The notes: generated by a model from the letters alone, not told the origin. A stretch of 45,431 nt of DNA from Candidatus Bathyarchaeota archaeon (GCA_026014705.1 JAOZHU010000008.1:81833-127263), one strand, 5' to 3'; shown: positions 8,369-17,088, counted from the stretch's first letter. Numbers and translations: made by a program.

Positions 8369-9364
8369 TCATCTGGTTGCCGCTGAAGTGTTAGGTGTCG
8401 CGGCTGGACTCTTGGTTGACGCAGAAGGCGATGGGGTGGGCGAAGCCGTGGTTGACGAAGTTGACGCGGTATCCGATGACGGCTTAAGGTAATCCGCGGC
8501 TTGCTCTTCGCTGGCTTTAGAACTCGCAAGTGCCGTAAGCGTTTCGCTTATCTGTTGTTTTTCCAAGTACTTCTTTGCGTTGGCAAGGCTATCCTCAGCG
8601 CTGTTCAAGGCAGCAAGCGAAGCCGCGTTCTGCGCTGTGGACGCTTCGGTTCTTAACGCTGCTAACCGTGCTTCCGTTTGCTCCACGTACGCTGCTAACC
8701 GCTGAATTTTCAAGTCAGCAGCAATGCCTTCAACGTGGCTCAACAGGTTGTTAATGAGCGCCTTTGCCTGTGCAGCGCTACTCAATGCGGCTTCAAAGTC
8801 TCGTTGGTTCAGACTACGCGATGCGTTCGCTAATAATGCCTTAACATCTTCGATTTTCGCTTTAAGTAACGTGATGTTGAATCCTGCTTCTGAGGCGATT
8901 GCTGTCAAATTTTCCAGTCGCTGCAACTGCACATAGGAGCGGCTGATACCGCTTTGTAGCGTGGCAATTTTCTCAAATGTGATTTCTGCTTCGGTTGGCT
9001 GTTCAGGAAAAGCCGCGTAAACAATCCGCAAGGCTTCCTTAAACTGTTGAAGTGCCTGAATCGCTTTGCTATTTGATTCGGAGAAGTTGCCTGCTTGTAG
9101 TTGACTTGCGGCTTCATCAGCGAGCAACAACGCTTGTTCATACGCGCTTAGGCTTTTCTGCGGTATGGTGACGCCTTCGACATTTAGACGGCAATAAGCG
9201 CTGTTCAAGGTTGCGTTGGCGTTCTGGATCAGCGAGAACAGAAACTCGGTGCTGCTCTCCGTGCGGGTGGTCGCGGCACCCGCGAAAGAAAGCATTAAAG
9301 CTGATACAGTAATCAGTATGACTCCTATTGCGGCAAGTCTGTTGATTATTAATTTTGAGTGCAA
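8369..9364 (-). CDS. Secreted helical (coiled-coil) surface protein with Ser/Thr/Pro-rich tail
   Basis: A 331-residue protein with a signal peptide (residues about 9-31, ending SFAGAA), then a long Ala/Leu/Gln/Glu-rich helical region of about 250 residues with heptad-like spacing, probably a bundle or coiled coil. The low-complexity C-terminal tail of Ser, Thr, Pro and Ala (about 292-331) would be a good O-glycosylation substrate. No C-terminal membrane helix was seen. The start is TTG at 9364, about 40 nt after a TATA box at 9403-9409. It is first in a minus-strand series with the membrane-bound regulator 53 bp downstream. The function is unknown. Confidence 0.72.
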   Translation of the reverse strand: MHSKLIINRLAAIGVILITVSALMLSFAGAATTRTESSTEFLFSLIQNANATLNSAYCRLNVEGVTIPQKSLSAYEQALLLADEAASQLQAGNFSESNSKAIQALQQFKEALRIVYAAFPEQPTEAEITFEKIATLQSGISRSYVQLQRLENLTAIASEAGFNITLLKAKIEDVKALLANASRSLNQRDFEAALSSAAQAKALINNLLSHVEGIAADLKIQRLAAYVEQTEARLAALRTEASTAQNAASLAALNSAEDSLANAKKYLEKQQISETLTALASSKASEEQAADYLKPSSDTASTSSTTASPTPSPSASTKSPAATPNTSAATR

Positions 9365-9402
9365 GGTGCTCTACCAAATACTAGTATTAATGCGCTTCAG
9401 GA

Positions 9403-9409
9403 GTATATG
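9403..9409 (-). promoter_or_regulatory. TATA box for the coiled-coil surface protein
   Basis: On the minus strand this reads CATATAC, 39-45 nt before the TTG start at 9364 and directly downstream of the tandem 10-bp repeats. Confidence 0.5.
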
Positions 9410-9410
9410 A

Positions 9411-9440
9411 GGAAACCCGTGGAAACACGTGAAAACAACG
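9411..9440 (-). promoter_or_regulatory. Tandem 10-bp repeats (GGAAACNCGT) abutting a TATA box
   Basis: Plus-strand units GGAAACCCGT, GGAAACACGT and the degenerate GAAAACAACG are exactly contiguous, one helical turn apart. They end 1-2 nt from the TATA box at 9403-9409, where an activator or BRE-proximal factor would sit. The same architecture is seen at 7305-7343. Confidence 0.55.
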
Positions 9441-9476
9441 CTGAAACACTGCCTTTCAGAGAAACCTAGCAATATA

Positions 9477-9503
9477 TACTATAAATAAGGGGGTCTATAG
9501 TTT
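9477..9503 (+). repeat. Dispersed 27-nt intergenic element, copy A
   Basis: TACTATAAATA, then a G-run and CTATAGTTT. The arms ACTATA and TATAGT are inverted repeats around a G-rich centre. A nearly identical copy lies on the opposite strand at 17108-17133, with one one-base gap and about one substitution. Relative to the nearest downstream gene start, both copies read in the same orientation, 110-140 nt upstream. CTATAAATA is also a strong TATA-like sequence. Confidence 0.6.
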
Positions 9504-9610
9504 GCTCCAGCGCGTCAGCGCACACACTTCTGGCAACGCTTCAGAGATTGAACGAGGCTTTCCATAAGCTACCTGCACTATGCGCTCCCTGAAAGCTGAA
9601 GTGTACGTAA

Positions 9611-9619
9611 ACATATAAG
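9611..9619 (+). promoter_or_regulatory. TATA box for the GH3-like gene
   Basis: ACATATAAG lies 33-41 nt before the ATG at 9652, implying a leader of about 15 nt. Confidence 0.5.
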
Positions 9620-9651
9620 GCAAACTTGACAGACTGTTACTCGAATGTCCC

Positions 9652-10791
9652 ATGTTGCCTGACGAAAACGCCGTCAACAGCATTCTTCAACCACTAATTA
9701 GTCCATGGTACCTTTCTCTGGAGAACCCGCAGAAAGCTCAAGAAAGCATATTGTACGATTTAAACAAGAAATACGCAACTACAGACTACGGCAAAGACCA
9801 CGACGCACAGCAAATTGCCAGCATAGCTGACTATCAAAAAAACTTCCCTATAATCAACTACAAAGGGCTGTTGCCTTACCTGTCGCAGACCAAAGAAGGA
9901 AATTACAGGGCTATCTTGCCTGAACCGCCAGAATGCTGGGTAATGACACGAGGTTCAACAGGCACCGCAAAAGTTTTGCCCGCCACGCAGTCGCATCTGA
10001 AACAGATTTTCACATGCGGCGCAAGAGCCCTCATAAATCACGCCTTAAGAACCAAGAACTTCGAAATCTTCACAGGCAACATCCTGAACCTGAATTTTCC
10101 CTCAAGCGTCCACACGATGACCACTGATGGGCACGAAACCACCTACGGCTACAGTTCAGGAACATACGCTAGATTAAACCCAATGTTCGACAGAGTCAGC
10201 TTACTGCCAAGACAAGAAGAAATTGACGCACTAGGCTCAGGAATCGCTAGAACAGACTGGGAAAAACGATTCGAACTCGTGTACCAACATGCACGAGACA
10301 AAAACGTTACAGCCACCATGGGCGTAACACCCGTAATTTTGGCCTTCGCAAAATACCTAAAACACAAACACGGAAAGAAACCTGCAGAGCTATGGAAACT
10401 CCAAGCCCTATTCTGTACAAGCGTACGCAAAATACAATTCAAATATAAACCGATTCTCCAGAAATACTTCGGACCAGCCCCAATCGTGGAAATGTACACG
10501 GCAACAGAAGGCGTGTTCGCCCAGCAACTAGACGAATTGCCATACGTCACACCCAACTATGATGGCTACTTCTTCGAAGTGCTAACAGGCAAAGGCGCAA
10601 AAATGCTGCACGAACTGAAACGCGGCGAATGGGGCAGACTCATAATTTCTTCATGCATGTTTCCCCGCTACGACATCGGCGACATGATAGAAGCCGCTGG
10701 AAAAAACTACTTCCGTATATTCGGCAGACGCACCGCTTTAACGCTTCTGGAGCATAGACTTTACAGGCTGTTTCTAGGTTGGTTGCTCTAA
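9652..10791 (+). CDS. GH3-like acyl-adenylate-forming enzyme
   Basis: Resembles the GH3 branch of ATP-dependent adenylating enzymes, which activate carboxylic acids and often join them to amino acids. The phosphate-binding loop TRGSTGTAK is at residues 99-107, the adenine/acyl motif MYTATEG at 281-287, RYDIGD at 339-344, and FGRR near 355. At 379 residues it is much shorter than plant GH3 proteins (about 550-600), ending soon after the hinge motif, so the mobile C-terminal domain is mostly absent. The downstream sequence is occupied by a convergent gene (4-bp overlap), so a simple frameshift does not explain this. The substrate is unknown. Confidence 0.75.
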   Translation: MLPDENAVNSILQPLISPWYLSLENPQKAQESILYDLNKKYATTDYGKDHDAQQIASIADYQKNFPIINYKGLLPYLSQTKEGNYRAILPEPPECWVMTRGSTGTAKVLPATQSHLKQIFTCGARALINHALRTKNFEIFTGNILNLNFPSSVHTMTTDGHETTYGYSSGTYARLNPMFDRVSLLPRQEEIDALGSGIARTDWEKRFELVYQHARDKNVTATMGVTPVILAFAKYLKHKHGKKPAELWKLQALFCTSVRKIQFKYKPILQKYFGPAPIVEMYTATEGVFAQQLDELPYVTPNYDGYFFEVLTGKGAKMLHELKRGEWGRLIISSCMFPRYDIGDMIEAAGKNYFRIFGRRTALTLLEHRLYRLFLGWLL

Positions 10792-11177
10792 ACTGGACTT
10801 GGACTGCGCTTTCTCGCTGTCGTAGCAAAGTAAACGGCAACAATTATAATTATTACACCGATTACCAGCAGAAACAGCGCCCACCCCATAGCCGTATTAA
10901 CGAAATGATACTGCAAGTTCAGAAACGCCATCGCACCCATGAACACCAGAATCAAACCACCGATTAACCAGCCCAAAAAGGCAAATTCGCCCTTCTCATG
11001 CTTCTCACTTTTTTCAGGTTCATTCTTCTCCTGCTTTTCGCCCTTCTCGTTTTTCTCGGCTTTTTCATTTCTCCGCACAGCGTGAACAGGCGCTTCCGCT
11101 TTTAGCGGCGCTCCACACCGCGGACAGAAAGCCATGCTCTCTTCAACCTGATTGCCGCATTTCGAACAGTACACCAT
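10788..11177 (-). CDS. Zinc-ribbon membrane protein with Lys/Glu-rich linker
   Basis: A 129-residue protein of three parts: an N-terminal zinc ribbon (YCSKCG then FCPRCG, four Cys), a low-complexity Glu/Lys/Asn linker built from NEKxEK-like repeats, and two C-terminal membrane helices (about 70-90 and 100-125 from this start). The zinc ribbon should face the cytoplasm. ATG 11177 is chosen over GTG 11186 because GGTGA lies about 5 nt before it. The stop overlaps the GH3-like gene stop by 4 bp. This architecture is common in archaea but has no assigned function. Confidence 0.78.
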   Translation of the reverse strand: MVYCSKCGNQVEESMAFCPRCGAPLKAEAPVHAVRRNEKAEKNEKGEKQEKNEPEKSEKHEKGEFAFLGWLIGGLILVFMGAMAFLNLQYHFVNTAMGWALFLLVIGVIIIIVAVYFATTARKRSPSPV

Positions 11178-11215
11178 CAACTTCACCCTATTCTACTCTG
11201 TTATCAGAGCATAAG

Positions 11216-11224
11216 TATTTAAAA
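11216..11224. promoter_or_regulatory. Shared divergent TATA region
   Basis: TATTTAAAA reads as a TATA box on both strands. It lies about 40-47 nt before the ATG at 11177 on the minus strand and about 70 nt before TTG 11293 on the plus strand, so one AT-rich box may serve both divergent genes. Confidence 0.45.
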
Positions 11225-11292
11225 GCATGCATCCCCGCTGCAAAACGTTATATTCACTGCAACACAACATAGCAATTCAGAAGGGAAAACAC

Positions 11293-11820
11293 TTGAACAA
11301 AAACAAGAAAGCACACACGCGAACACGCACCTTCGGCGAGAACATAATCACCGCAATAACTGTAGGAACCGTGTTCATCCTAATAGGCGCAATCTACGTC
11401 GCAACACTTCCAACATCACTCGGAGAAAAAATAGTGAACTTCTTCAGCTCCTTCACAGCCATACAAGTTCCCGAAACAACCATATACTTGCCAGCACCAG
11501 CAGCGCCTTCAGCGCACGCAATCGTCTATAACGCTGCATTCCAATTCTGCCTAGGCATAGCCATATTGCAAATCATCATCTTGCTGCTGAGAATCATGTT
11601 TCGCTCTCCCCTTGGCAAAACAGCAGAGACATTCGGCAACATGGTTTACTGGTTCGGAGCGAGCTACCTCGTAGCGACATTCCTTAACAGCACCACAACT
11701 GTGACAACATGGTTCGCGTTCTGGGCTGCAATACTCATAGCCTTAGGTACATCAATGATAACCCGAGCAACAGTGCTCTTCGTGAGCAAGCGAATTTACA
11801 AACAGATGCCTTGCTGTTAA
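11293..11820 (+). CDS. Multi-pass membrane protein, unknown function
   Basis: No family was recognised. The 175-residue product has four likely membrane helices: ITAITVGTVFILIGAIYV, AAFQFCLGIAILQIIILLL, a stretch around FGNMVYWFGASYLVATFL, and WFAFWAAILIALGTSM. A basic N-terminus (NKNKKAHTRTRT) suggests the N-terminus is inside. The frame is open from 11227, but that ATG overlaps the TATA box at 11216-11224. TTG 11293 has an AAGGG ribosome-binding sequence about 8 nt upstream and is preferred. It is divergent from the zinc-ribbon gene and convergent with the glycosyltransferase operon. Confidence 0.7.
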   Translation: MNKNKKAHTRTRTFGENIITAITVGTVFILIGAIYVATLPTSLGEKIVNFFSSFTAIQVPETTIYLPAPAAPSAHAIVYNAAFQFCLGIAILQIIILLLRIMFRSPLGKTAETFGNMVYWFGASYLVATFLNSTTTVTTWFAFWAAILIALGTSMITRATVLFVSKRIYKQMPCC

Positions 11821-11821
11821 G

Positions 11822-12559
11822 CTACTCCCGCTTCAATCGCCACCAAAGTTTCACCGCTTGCCACGCCATGCTGAAAGAATCCTTGAATAGGCGCACTTTA
11901 GTTTCACGCGGTGCTTTCCAATCCACTGGAATCTCCTTAATCGCGTAGCCTTTACGTGATGCCCTCACAAGAAGTTCTGTGTCCCAAAACCAGTGGCGCG
12001 CACGCACACCATCCAGCAAAGCCAGCACTGCTTCTCGCCTGAAAGCTTTGAATCCGCACTGGTGGTCCTTAATCTTGGAACCTAAAAGCGCTCTGATGAA
12101 AGAATTGTAGGTTTTTGAGGCTACTAGCCGTCTTCGGCTTCTTTCAACTTTGCTTTCCGAAAGCAGCCTTGAACCTGCAGCAAAATCATAACCTTCCTGA
12201 CTCACAGCGTTGACAAGCGATTTCAACTGCTTTATACTCGTGGCTAAATCCACATCCATATAAACGAGGATTTTGCCGCTGCTTTGCTTGAAAGCATTCT
12301 TCAGGGCTGTTCCTCGTCCTAACCGTTTTTCTCCGTGCAAACGCTTCACGAATGGATACTTCACCGACAGCGCTGCCGCGATTTCGTCAGTTCCATCTGT
12401 GCTGCCATCCTCCGCAATTACTATCTCGTATGAACCTGCAACCGCCTCAAGCGCTTTGGCTGCTTCCTTGACTGCCGTTTCCAGCTTGGCTGCTTCATTA
12501 TACGCTGGGAAAACTACCGACACATCAACCGCACTTTCTCGGTTTGATGCGTTGCTCAT
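11822..12559 (-). CDS. Family 2 glycosyltransferase, dolichyl-phosphate glucosyl/mannosyltransferase-like
   Basis: A GT-A-fold enzyme expected to move a sugar from a nucleotide sugar to dolichyl phosphate on the cytoplasmic face. VVFPAYNEAAKLE at the N-terminus, EDGSTDGT, RGTALKNAF and DVDLAT (metal-binding DxD type) follow in the ALG5/DPM1 order; DHQCGFKAFRR and WFWDTELL are also typical. At 245 residues it lacks membrane helices. ATG 12559 lies 2 nt after the upstream stop, giving a coupled operon with the PMT-like and GT87-like genes. Whether it makes dolichol-P-glucose or -mannose cannot be decided. Confidence 0.88.
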   Translation of the reverse strand: MSNASNRESAVDVSVVFPAYNEAAKLETAVKEAAKALEAVAGSYEIVIAEDGSTDGTDEIAAALSVKYPFVKRLHGEKRLGRGTALKNAFKQSSGKILVYMDVDLATSIKQLKSLVNAVSQEGYDFAAGSRLLSESKVERSRRRLVASKTYNSFIRALLGSKIKDHQCGFKAFRREAVLALLDGVRARHWFWDTELLVRASRKGYAIKEIPVDWKAPRETKVRLFKDSFSMAWQAVKLWWRLKRE

Positions 12560-12561
12560 GG

Positions 12562-14262
12562 TTAAAACACCCAGCTTCCCAGCCACTTTAGGCTGTTAAT
12601 CCACGAATCAGACACAGGAGCTCCTGAAATAACGGGATAGAAAAGCCCGAAGAGAATCACTACGCTTGTGAAATAGGCGATTGCTGCTATTTTACCCCAC
12701 TTGCTGCTCCAATAAGCGTTCAGAAAATACGCTGTGGCTAAGCAAAGAATGGGGACATTAACGTAAAAGTGATAGAGAAATGTTACCCTTGAAATAAGCA
12801 CGTAGGGCAACCACTGGAAAAGGAAAAGCGTGGATATGAAAATGCAGGCAAGGCTCCTTTTTCTCACAGCATCTTCCGCGGCGAAAATTACAAAAGCGAA
12901 ACCTACCCACCAAACTGCAGGGTTACCCATAGCCGCAATTGTTGAAACGGCACCGTTTGGCAAATGGGACACGAAAAACCATACAGGTCTCAAAATCAGC
13001 GGCCAACTCCACCATTGAGACGAGAAAGCGTGTGTGGCGCTCAGTGTTGAGTGGTAATTATACATTGAGAACTGCAGCTGGAAAACTTCGGTGAATGTGC
13101 GTCCAGCAAGCATGTCGGGAATGAACGTGACGAAATAGATAAGCACAGCCAACAACAAGAAATAGTACAGTTGCGCAAATGGGTGATTGAAAAAAGCGCT
13201 CACCCGCGCACGCAAACTGTCTTTCAACTGTCTGATTTCTCGTAACCTGATTGCTGCGAGAATAGCCAGTTGACCTGCAAAGCCGTAGAGCACAAGCCAT
13301 TTTGTTGAGAAACCTAACGCAAAGAAAAGCACCGCTAAGAACAAAGGCAGAACAGGCGTTTTCCAACCTTCCTTAACAACGTTCAAGAGGTAGCTCAAGA
13401 AGAAGAACTGCGACAGCAAGGAGAAAAACACCAAATAAGTATCCGCTGTGCCTATTCTGCCCATAGTGAAATGCATGAAATCAAAAGTCAGCAAGAACGC
13501 AGAAGCGAAAGCGCCAATCCATGTCCCCAAAAGTTTCTTGCCTAAGAAATACATTACAGGAATCATCAGCGTGGCGAACAACACACCTATTATTCGCCAG
13601 CCAAACGGATTATAGCCCAAAATTGCTATGCCTGCAGCTTGGATCAGTTTTCCAAGTGGCGGATGCGTCCATTCCATTGGCACCTGTAAGTGAAGGTATT
13701 GTTCGGCGCTTTGAACAAAGTAAATCTCGTCGAAGTAGGTTTGCGACACATACGTGAGCGGATACTGAACTTTATCTTGCTCGTCAATCAAGCTTTGCAA
13801 GGAACCAACAGAGTCAATGTTGCTGATTGACGCAATTGGAATCTGCTGATTGTTCTCATCGACTGCTGCGATCTCGGCGACCAAAGCGTAATAGGGTGAA
13901 GGATTAATTGTGAATTTTATGTACCGTGTGGTTTGTTGGATGCTGATTTCGTACCATTTGCAGTATTCTTTTGACCATTGCTGCAGGGCGGAATTATAGG
14001 GAAAAGCAATGTTGGAGGCAACTGGTTGCCAGCTAATGGGAGAACCAGTTGAAAGCGTCAGGTTAAACGAGCCATCCTTAAGCAGCACTATCACTGATTT
14101 TACAGTGGTTGATGATTCAAGGTCTACGTAGAAGCTTTGACCAGCAGAAAACTGTGCGGTAGTTATGGGGATTGCCGTTGCGCCAAGTTGCCACGAAGCT
14201 ACTGTGAAGAAAACTACGCAGAGCACGGTAACCGTCAGCAAGTCTCGTCTAGTTATATCCAT
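12562..14262 (-). CDS. PMT/GT39-family lipid-carrier-dependent glycosyltransferase
   Basis: A 566-residue multi-pass enzyme that would use dolichyl-phosphate sugar to glycosylate a target on the outer face. TM1 is at residues 8-28. An extra beta-rich extracytoplasmic segment (about 31-165, discoidin/carbohydrate-binding-like) follows, then the catalytic acidic pair FDEIYF (D178, E179) and the family motif HPPLGK (200-205). About ten further membrane helices follow to the C-terminus. The gene starts immediately after the upstream stop (TAA then ATG) and ends 2 nt before the GT2 start. Protein O-mannosylation is the model reaction; the acceptor here is unknown. Confidence 0.87.
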   Translation of the reverse strand: MDITRRDLLTVTVLCVVFFTVASWQLGATAIPITTAQFSAGQSFYVDLESSTTVKSVIVLLKDGSFNLTLSTGSPISWQPVASNIAFPYNSALQQWSKEYCKWYEISIQQTTRYIKFTINPSPYYALVAEIAAVDENNQQIPIASISNIDSVGSLQSLIDEQDKVQYPLTYVSQTYFDEIYFVQSAEQYLHLQVPMEWTHPPLGKLIQAAGIAILGYNPFGWRIIGVLFATLMIPVMYFLGKKLLGTWIGAFASAFLLTFDFMHFTMGRIGTADTYLVFFSLLSQFFFLSYLLNVVKEGWKTPVLPLFLAVLFFALGFSTKWLVLYGFAGQLAILAAIRLREIRQLKDSLRARVSAFFNHPFAQLYYFLLLAVLIYFVTFIPDMLAGRTFTEVFQLQFSMYNYHSTLSATHAFSSQWWSWPLILRPVWFFVSHLPNGAVSTIAAMGNPAVWWVGFAFVIFAAEDAVRKRSLACIFISTLFLFQWLPYVLISRVTFLYHFYVNVPILCLATAYFLNAYWSSKWGKIAAIAYFTSVVILFGLFYPVISGAPVSDSWINSLKWLGSWVF

Positions 14263-15525
14263 TTACGTTTTAATCTCTCCATTTGACGTTTGTTCAAGCG
14301 CTGAGCGAGGTAAACGTGCCTCGCATTTTGCTCCCTGCAAGTCCATGAGCATTCTCACTAAGGCGAACAGGTATGCTGATAGGTTAATTATTGTTATTGT
14401 TTCAACTATCATCAGTGGAATAGCTTGCGCAGTATAGAAGGATTGCAGCACAAACGCCATATTGGCAAGACAAGTGAAGGTTAAGACTCCATAGAAAGGT
14501 CTCATTTTCTTAGAAAAAGGCAGCATTAAAGCCAACGTGCTCAATGCAGGGAAAAGATATCGCTCATGTATCCTTGTCGGAAGCATGAAAAAGCTAAAGA
14601 AGAGCATGAAAGCCGCAAAGAGCACCGTAAACTCGTCTGATGGGTCGAGGCGTTTGTGCAGAATGTACAGGATTAAGGCTGTTGCAGCGCCAAACATTAT
14701 CCACCCTGCAGCGAGGGTAACCTGTGTGTCGGTTCTCCATAGTCCGCCAATTGCCCATAAGTTGAACGCGTTTGCTGTTGTGACTCCGTAACCGCTGTAG
14801 GCTCCAAAGTAGATGTTCCACAGAAAAGTCACGGGGTTGCTCCATTCAAAGGGCAGTATGACTGCGAAGACTGTGGCTGTTGCCGTTACCAATGAGGTAA
14901 CTAAGGTTCGCCAGCCATAATTCCTCAAAATTATGAAAATAATCAGGGGTGCTAGGGCTATTCCCTGTGGTTTGGTTAAGAGACCTATAGCGAACACTGC
15001 TGCTGAAAGCTTCGGCTTCGAGTTGAAAAGCAGAATGAGCGAGAGCAAGAGAAAGAAAGTGTATATCGCGTCGAATTGACCCCATACTGCCGAATTAAAA
15101 ATGACAGCGGGGTTAAACGCGTAAAGTGCCGCTGTCGTTATTGACGTTTTGAAGTTGAAACGTTTTCTCACGAACATGAAAATTAGCAGCACTGTTGCGG
15201 CGTCAAACAGTGTTGGAAGCAGCTTGATGATGTAGTTTATGGAGGGTGTTCCGAAAAGGGAAAGCGCCTTGGCTAATGAGCCGAAAATCCAAAACAGGTA
15301 GACGTTGAAAGGTGGGTAATCGCAAAAGAGCACATTGTACGACGTTACTACGTTGTAGAAAACGCGTGGTCCGTGGTCTGCTGCAGCGTTGAACCATTGG
15401 CCAAAATAGTACAAGTCGCCTTGTGCTCCTGGCATTGGGAAAAGTGTTATTCGAATCAGAAGCGAAACTACGATAAGCAACAGCAAGCTTGCGGCTTCGC
15501 GTTTTTCTACAGGAAGCTTAATCAT
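14263..15525 (-). CDS. Polytopic GT-C glycosyltransferase, GT87/mannosyltransferase-like
   Basis: A 420-residue integral membrane enzyme with about 10-11 helices. GDLYYFGQW in the first outer loop gives the acidic catalytic position of GT-C enzymes. The motifs YPPFNVYLF, FNPAVIFNSAVWGQFDAIYT and LTKPQGIALAPL are typical of GT87/ALG-like mannosyltransferases. The ATG at 15525 follows a divergent intergenic region shared with aspartokinase. It is the first gene of the operon GT-C, PMT-like, GT2. It probably extends a lipid-linked or surface glycan; donor and acceptor are inferred only by family. Confidence 0.83.
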   Translation of the reverse strand: MIKLPVEKREAASLLLLIVVSLLIRITLFPMPGAQGDLYYFGQWFNAAADHGPRVFYNVVTSYNVLFCDYPPFNVYLFWIFGSLAKALSLFGTPSINYIIKLLPTLFDAATVLLIFMFVRKRFNFKTSITTAALYAFNPAVIFNSAVWGQFDAIYTFFLLLSLILLFNSKPKLSAAVFAIGLLTKPQGIALAPLIIFIILRNYGWRTLVTSLVTATATVFAVILPFEWSNPVTFLWNIYFGAYSGYGVTTANAFNLWAIGGLWRTDTQVTLAAGWIMFGAATALILYILHKRLDPSDEFTVLFAAFMLFFSFFMLPTRIHERYLFPALSTLALMLPFSKKMRPFYGVLTFTCLANMAFVLQSFYTAQAIPLMIVETITIINLSAYLFALVRMLMDLQGAKCEARLPRSALEQTSNGEIKT

Positions 15526-15687
15526 ACTGTTTTCTCAGGGCTTTATTCGCTTGTTTGAAGCATAAGAGCTTTTTCGGAAATTTTATGGTTTTCGGAAGGC
15601 GTTTTCCCATTTTTCTGCTGATAAACAGGTTGATGGGATTGAGAAAATTATTAAAGCAAGAACTTTGCTGCTAAACTCTATATTCGC

Positions 15688-17088
15688 GTGGAGGGTTTGA
15701 CTTTCAACAGAAAGCTTTCAGTGGCGAAATTCGGCGGTAGCTTGTTGGATGTTGAAGGAAACGGTGTTCCGAAGATTCTGAAACGTCTGAAAGAGTTAAG
15801 GAAAAATGAGGGCATTGGACCTGTTGCCGTGTTCTCTGCGCCTATGGGCTGCACGGACGAACTAATAAGAATCGGTGAATCCTACGCGCAGTCAATGCCT
15901 GTTTCTGTGGATTCAGTGTTCAAAATTTACGAGCACATTGCTAAACGCCATGTTAAGGGAGAATATTTGGGTCGAGCGTTAGCAGAGGTGGCTGGTTACA
16001 GGGCGAGAACGGTGGAAGCGCTTGAGAGCGTAAACAAGCGGTTCAGCGGGAACATGAAGGCGAAGGTACTTACGCTTGGCGGAGAGTTGGCTATGGCAAG
16101 TTTGATGGATTCTGTCATGAAAAGCAACGGCATTGATTCATGCGTTATTGCTGTGTCTGAGTGGCCTGTAGTCACAGATGACAATTTTGAGGATGCTACG
16201 CCGAATTTCGAGTTAAGCAAGAAGAGGCTTGACGTGTTGGTTAAGCCTTTGGAAGAAGGCAAAGTCATCTCGTTAGCGGGTTTTTTCGGCGTAACAGCGG
16301 ATGGCTTGGAAACAATTTTGGGGAGAGGTGGCTCCGATTTAACCGCTGTTTTTGCTGCGTGCTTGTTAAAAACGAGGTACCAGACTGAAACGTTGCTGTT
16401 TAAGGATGTTCCAGTGCAGAGTGCTGACCCGAAAGTTGTGAAGGGACAGCGAACTACGCATGTGGCTGCGCTTACCTATAATGAGGCGCATAAAGCGAGT
16501 ATGATGGGCATGAAGATTCTGCAGAGTCCAGCGATTGCATTGGCTAGGCGGTTTTTGCAGCCATTGCGTGTGGTGCCTATTGATGAGCCTGAAAAGTACT
16601 CTTTGATTCAGTCGGAAACTTGTGGCAGCGAGATTGTGAAGTGCTTGGCTGGCAAAGCTGGCTGCGCGATTCTTTCGATGAATGATGAGAAGAGCAGGTC
16701 TTTGGAGGATTCATTGCGGATTTGGGAACGGCGGAATGACTTCATGGACTTGGGCGCTGAAACGCTGGAGACTGGTGAACGCATTAGGGATTTTCTGTTT
16801 TTAGATTCCGAGTTTCTGCGGAAGAACGAGGAAAAACTGAAAGGGTTCGATGAGAATTTGCGGATTGACTATGGTTTGGGGGTGGTTACGCTTATCGGCG
16901 ACAAGATGAAGGATTCAGCAGGAGTAGCTTCAACCGCCATAAGCGCCATTCAGGGCATCAACATCAAACGGGGCATTTTCGCACCGCATACTTCCCAGAT
17001 AATAATAGTAGTTGAAGAAAAGAACGTTAGTGCCACGGTGGCTGCGATTCACCTGAAAATGAATGAAATGAACAAGCTCCAGCAATAG
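15688..17088 (+). CDS. Aspartate kinase
   Basis: Phosphorylates L-aspartate, the first step to lysine, threonine and methionine. The N-terminal motif KFGGS is at residues 14-18, GRGGSD lies near 216 in the ATP-binding region, and the C-terminus carries a regulatory ACT domain (AGVASTAISAIQGINI near 410-425). The length of 466 residues is normal for monofunctional aspartokinase. GTG at 15688 lies about 36 nt after a TTATTAAAG TATA-like sequence; TTG 15697 is an alternative. The gene stands alone: no other pathway genes are adjacent. ACT domains suggest feedback control by an amino acid. Confidence 0.92.
   Translation: MEGLTFNRKLSVAKFGGSLLDVEGNGVPKILKRLKELRKNEGIGPVAVFSAPMGCTDELIRIGESYAQSMPVSVDSVFKIYEHIAKRHVKGEYLGRALAEVAGYRARTVEALESVNKRFSGNMKAKVLTLGGELAMASLMDSVMKSNGIDSCVIAVSEWPVVTDDNFEDATPNFELSKKRLDVLVKPLEEGKVISLAGFFGVTADGLETILGRGGSDLTAVFAACLLKTRYQTETLLFKDVPVQSADPKVVKGQRTTHVAALTYNEAHKASMMGMKILQSPAIALARRFLQPLRVVPIDEPEKYSLIQSETCGSEIVKCLAGKAGCAILSMNDEKSRSLEDSLRIWERRNDFMDLGAETLETGERIRDFLFLDSEFLRKNEEKLKGFDENLRIDYGLGVVTLIGDKMKDSAGVASTAISAIQGINIKRGIFAPHTSQIIIVVEEKNVSATVAAIHLKMNEMNKLQQ

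Noticed and set aside
9411-9466. Repeated GAAAC units suggestive of a CRISPR fragment.
   Set aside because: The period is 10 bp with no spacers; it fits promoter-proximal binding sites instead.
9495-9683. A 62-codon minus-strand frame ending TRWSKL.
   Set aside because: It overlaps the start and promoter of the GH3-like gene and has no ribosome-binding site or recognisable domain.
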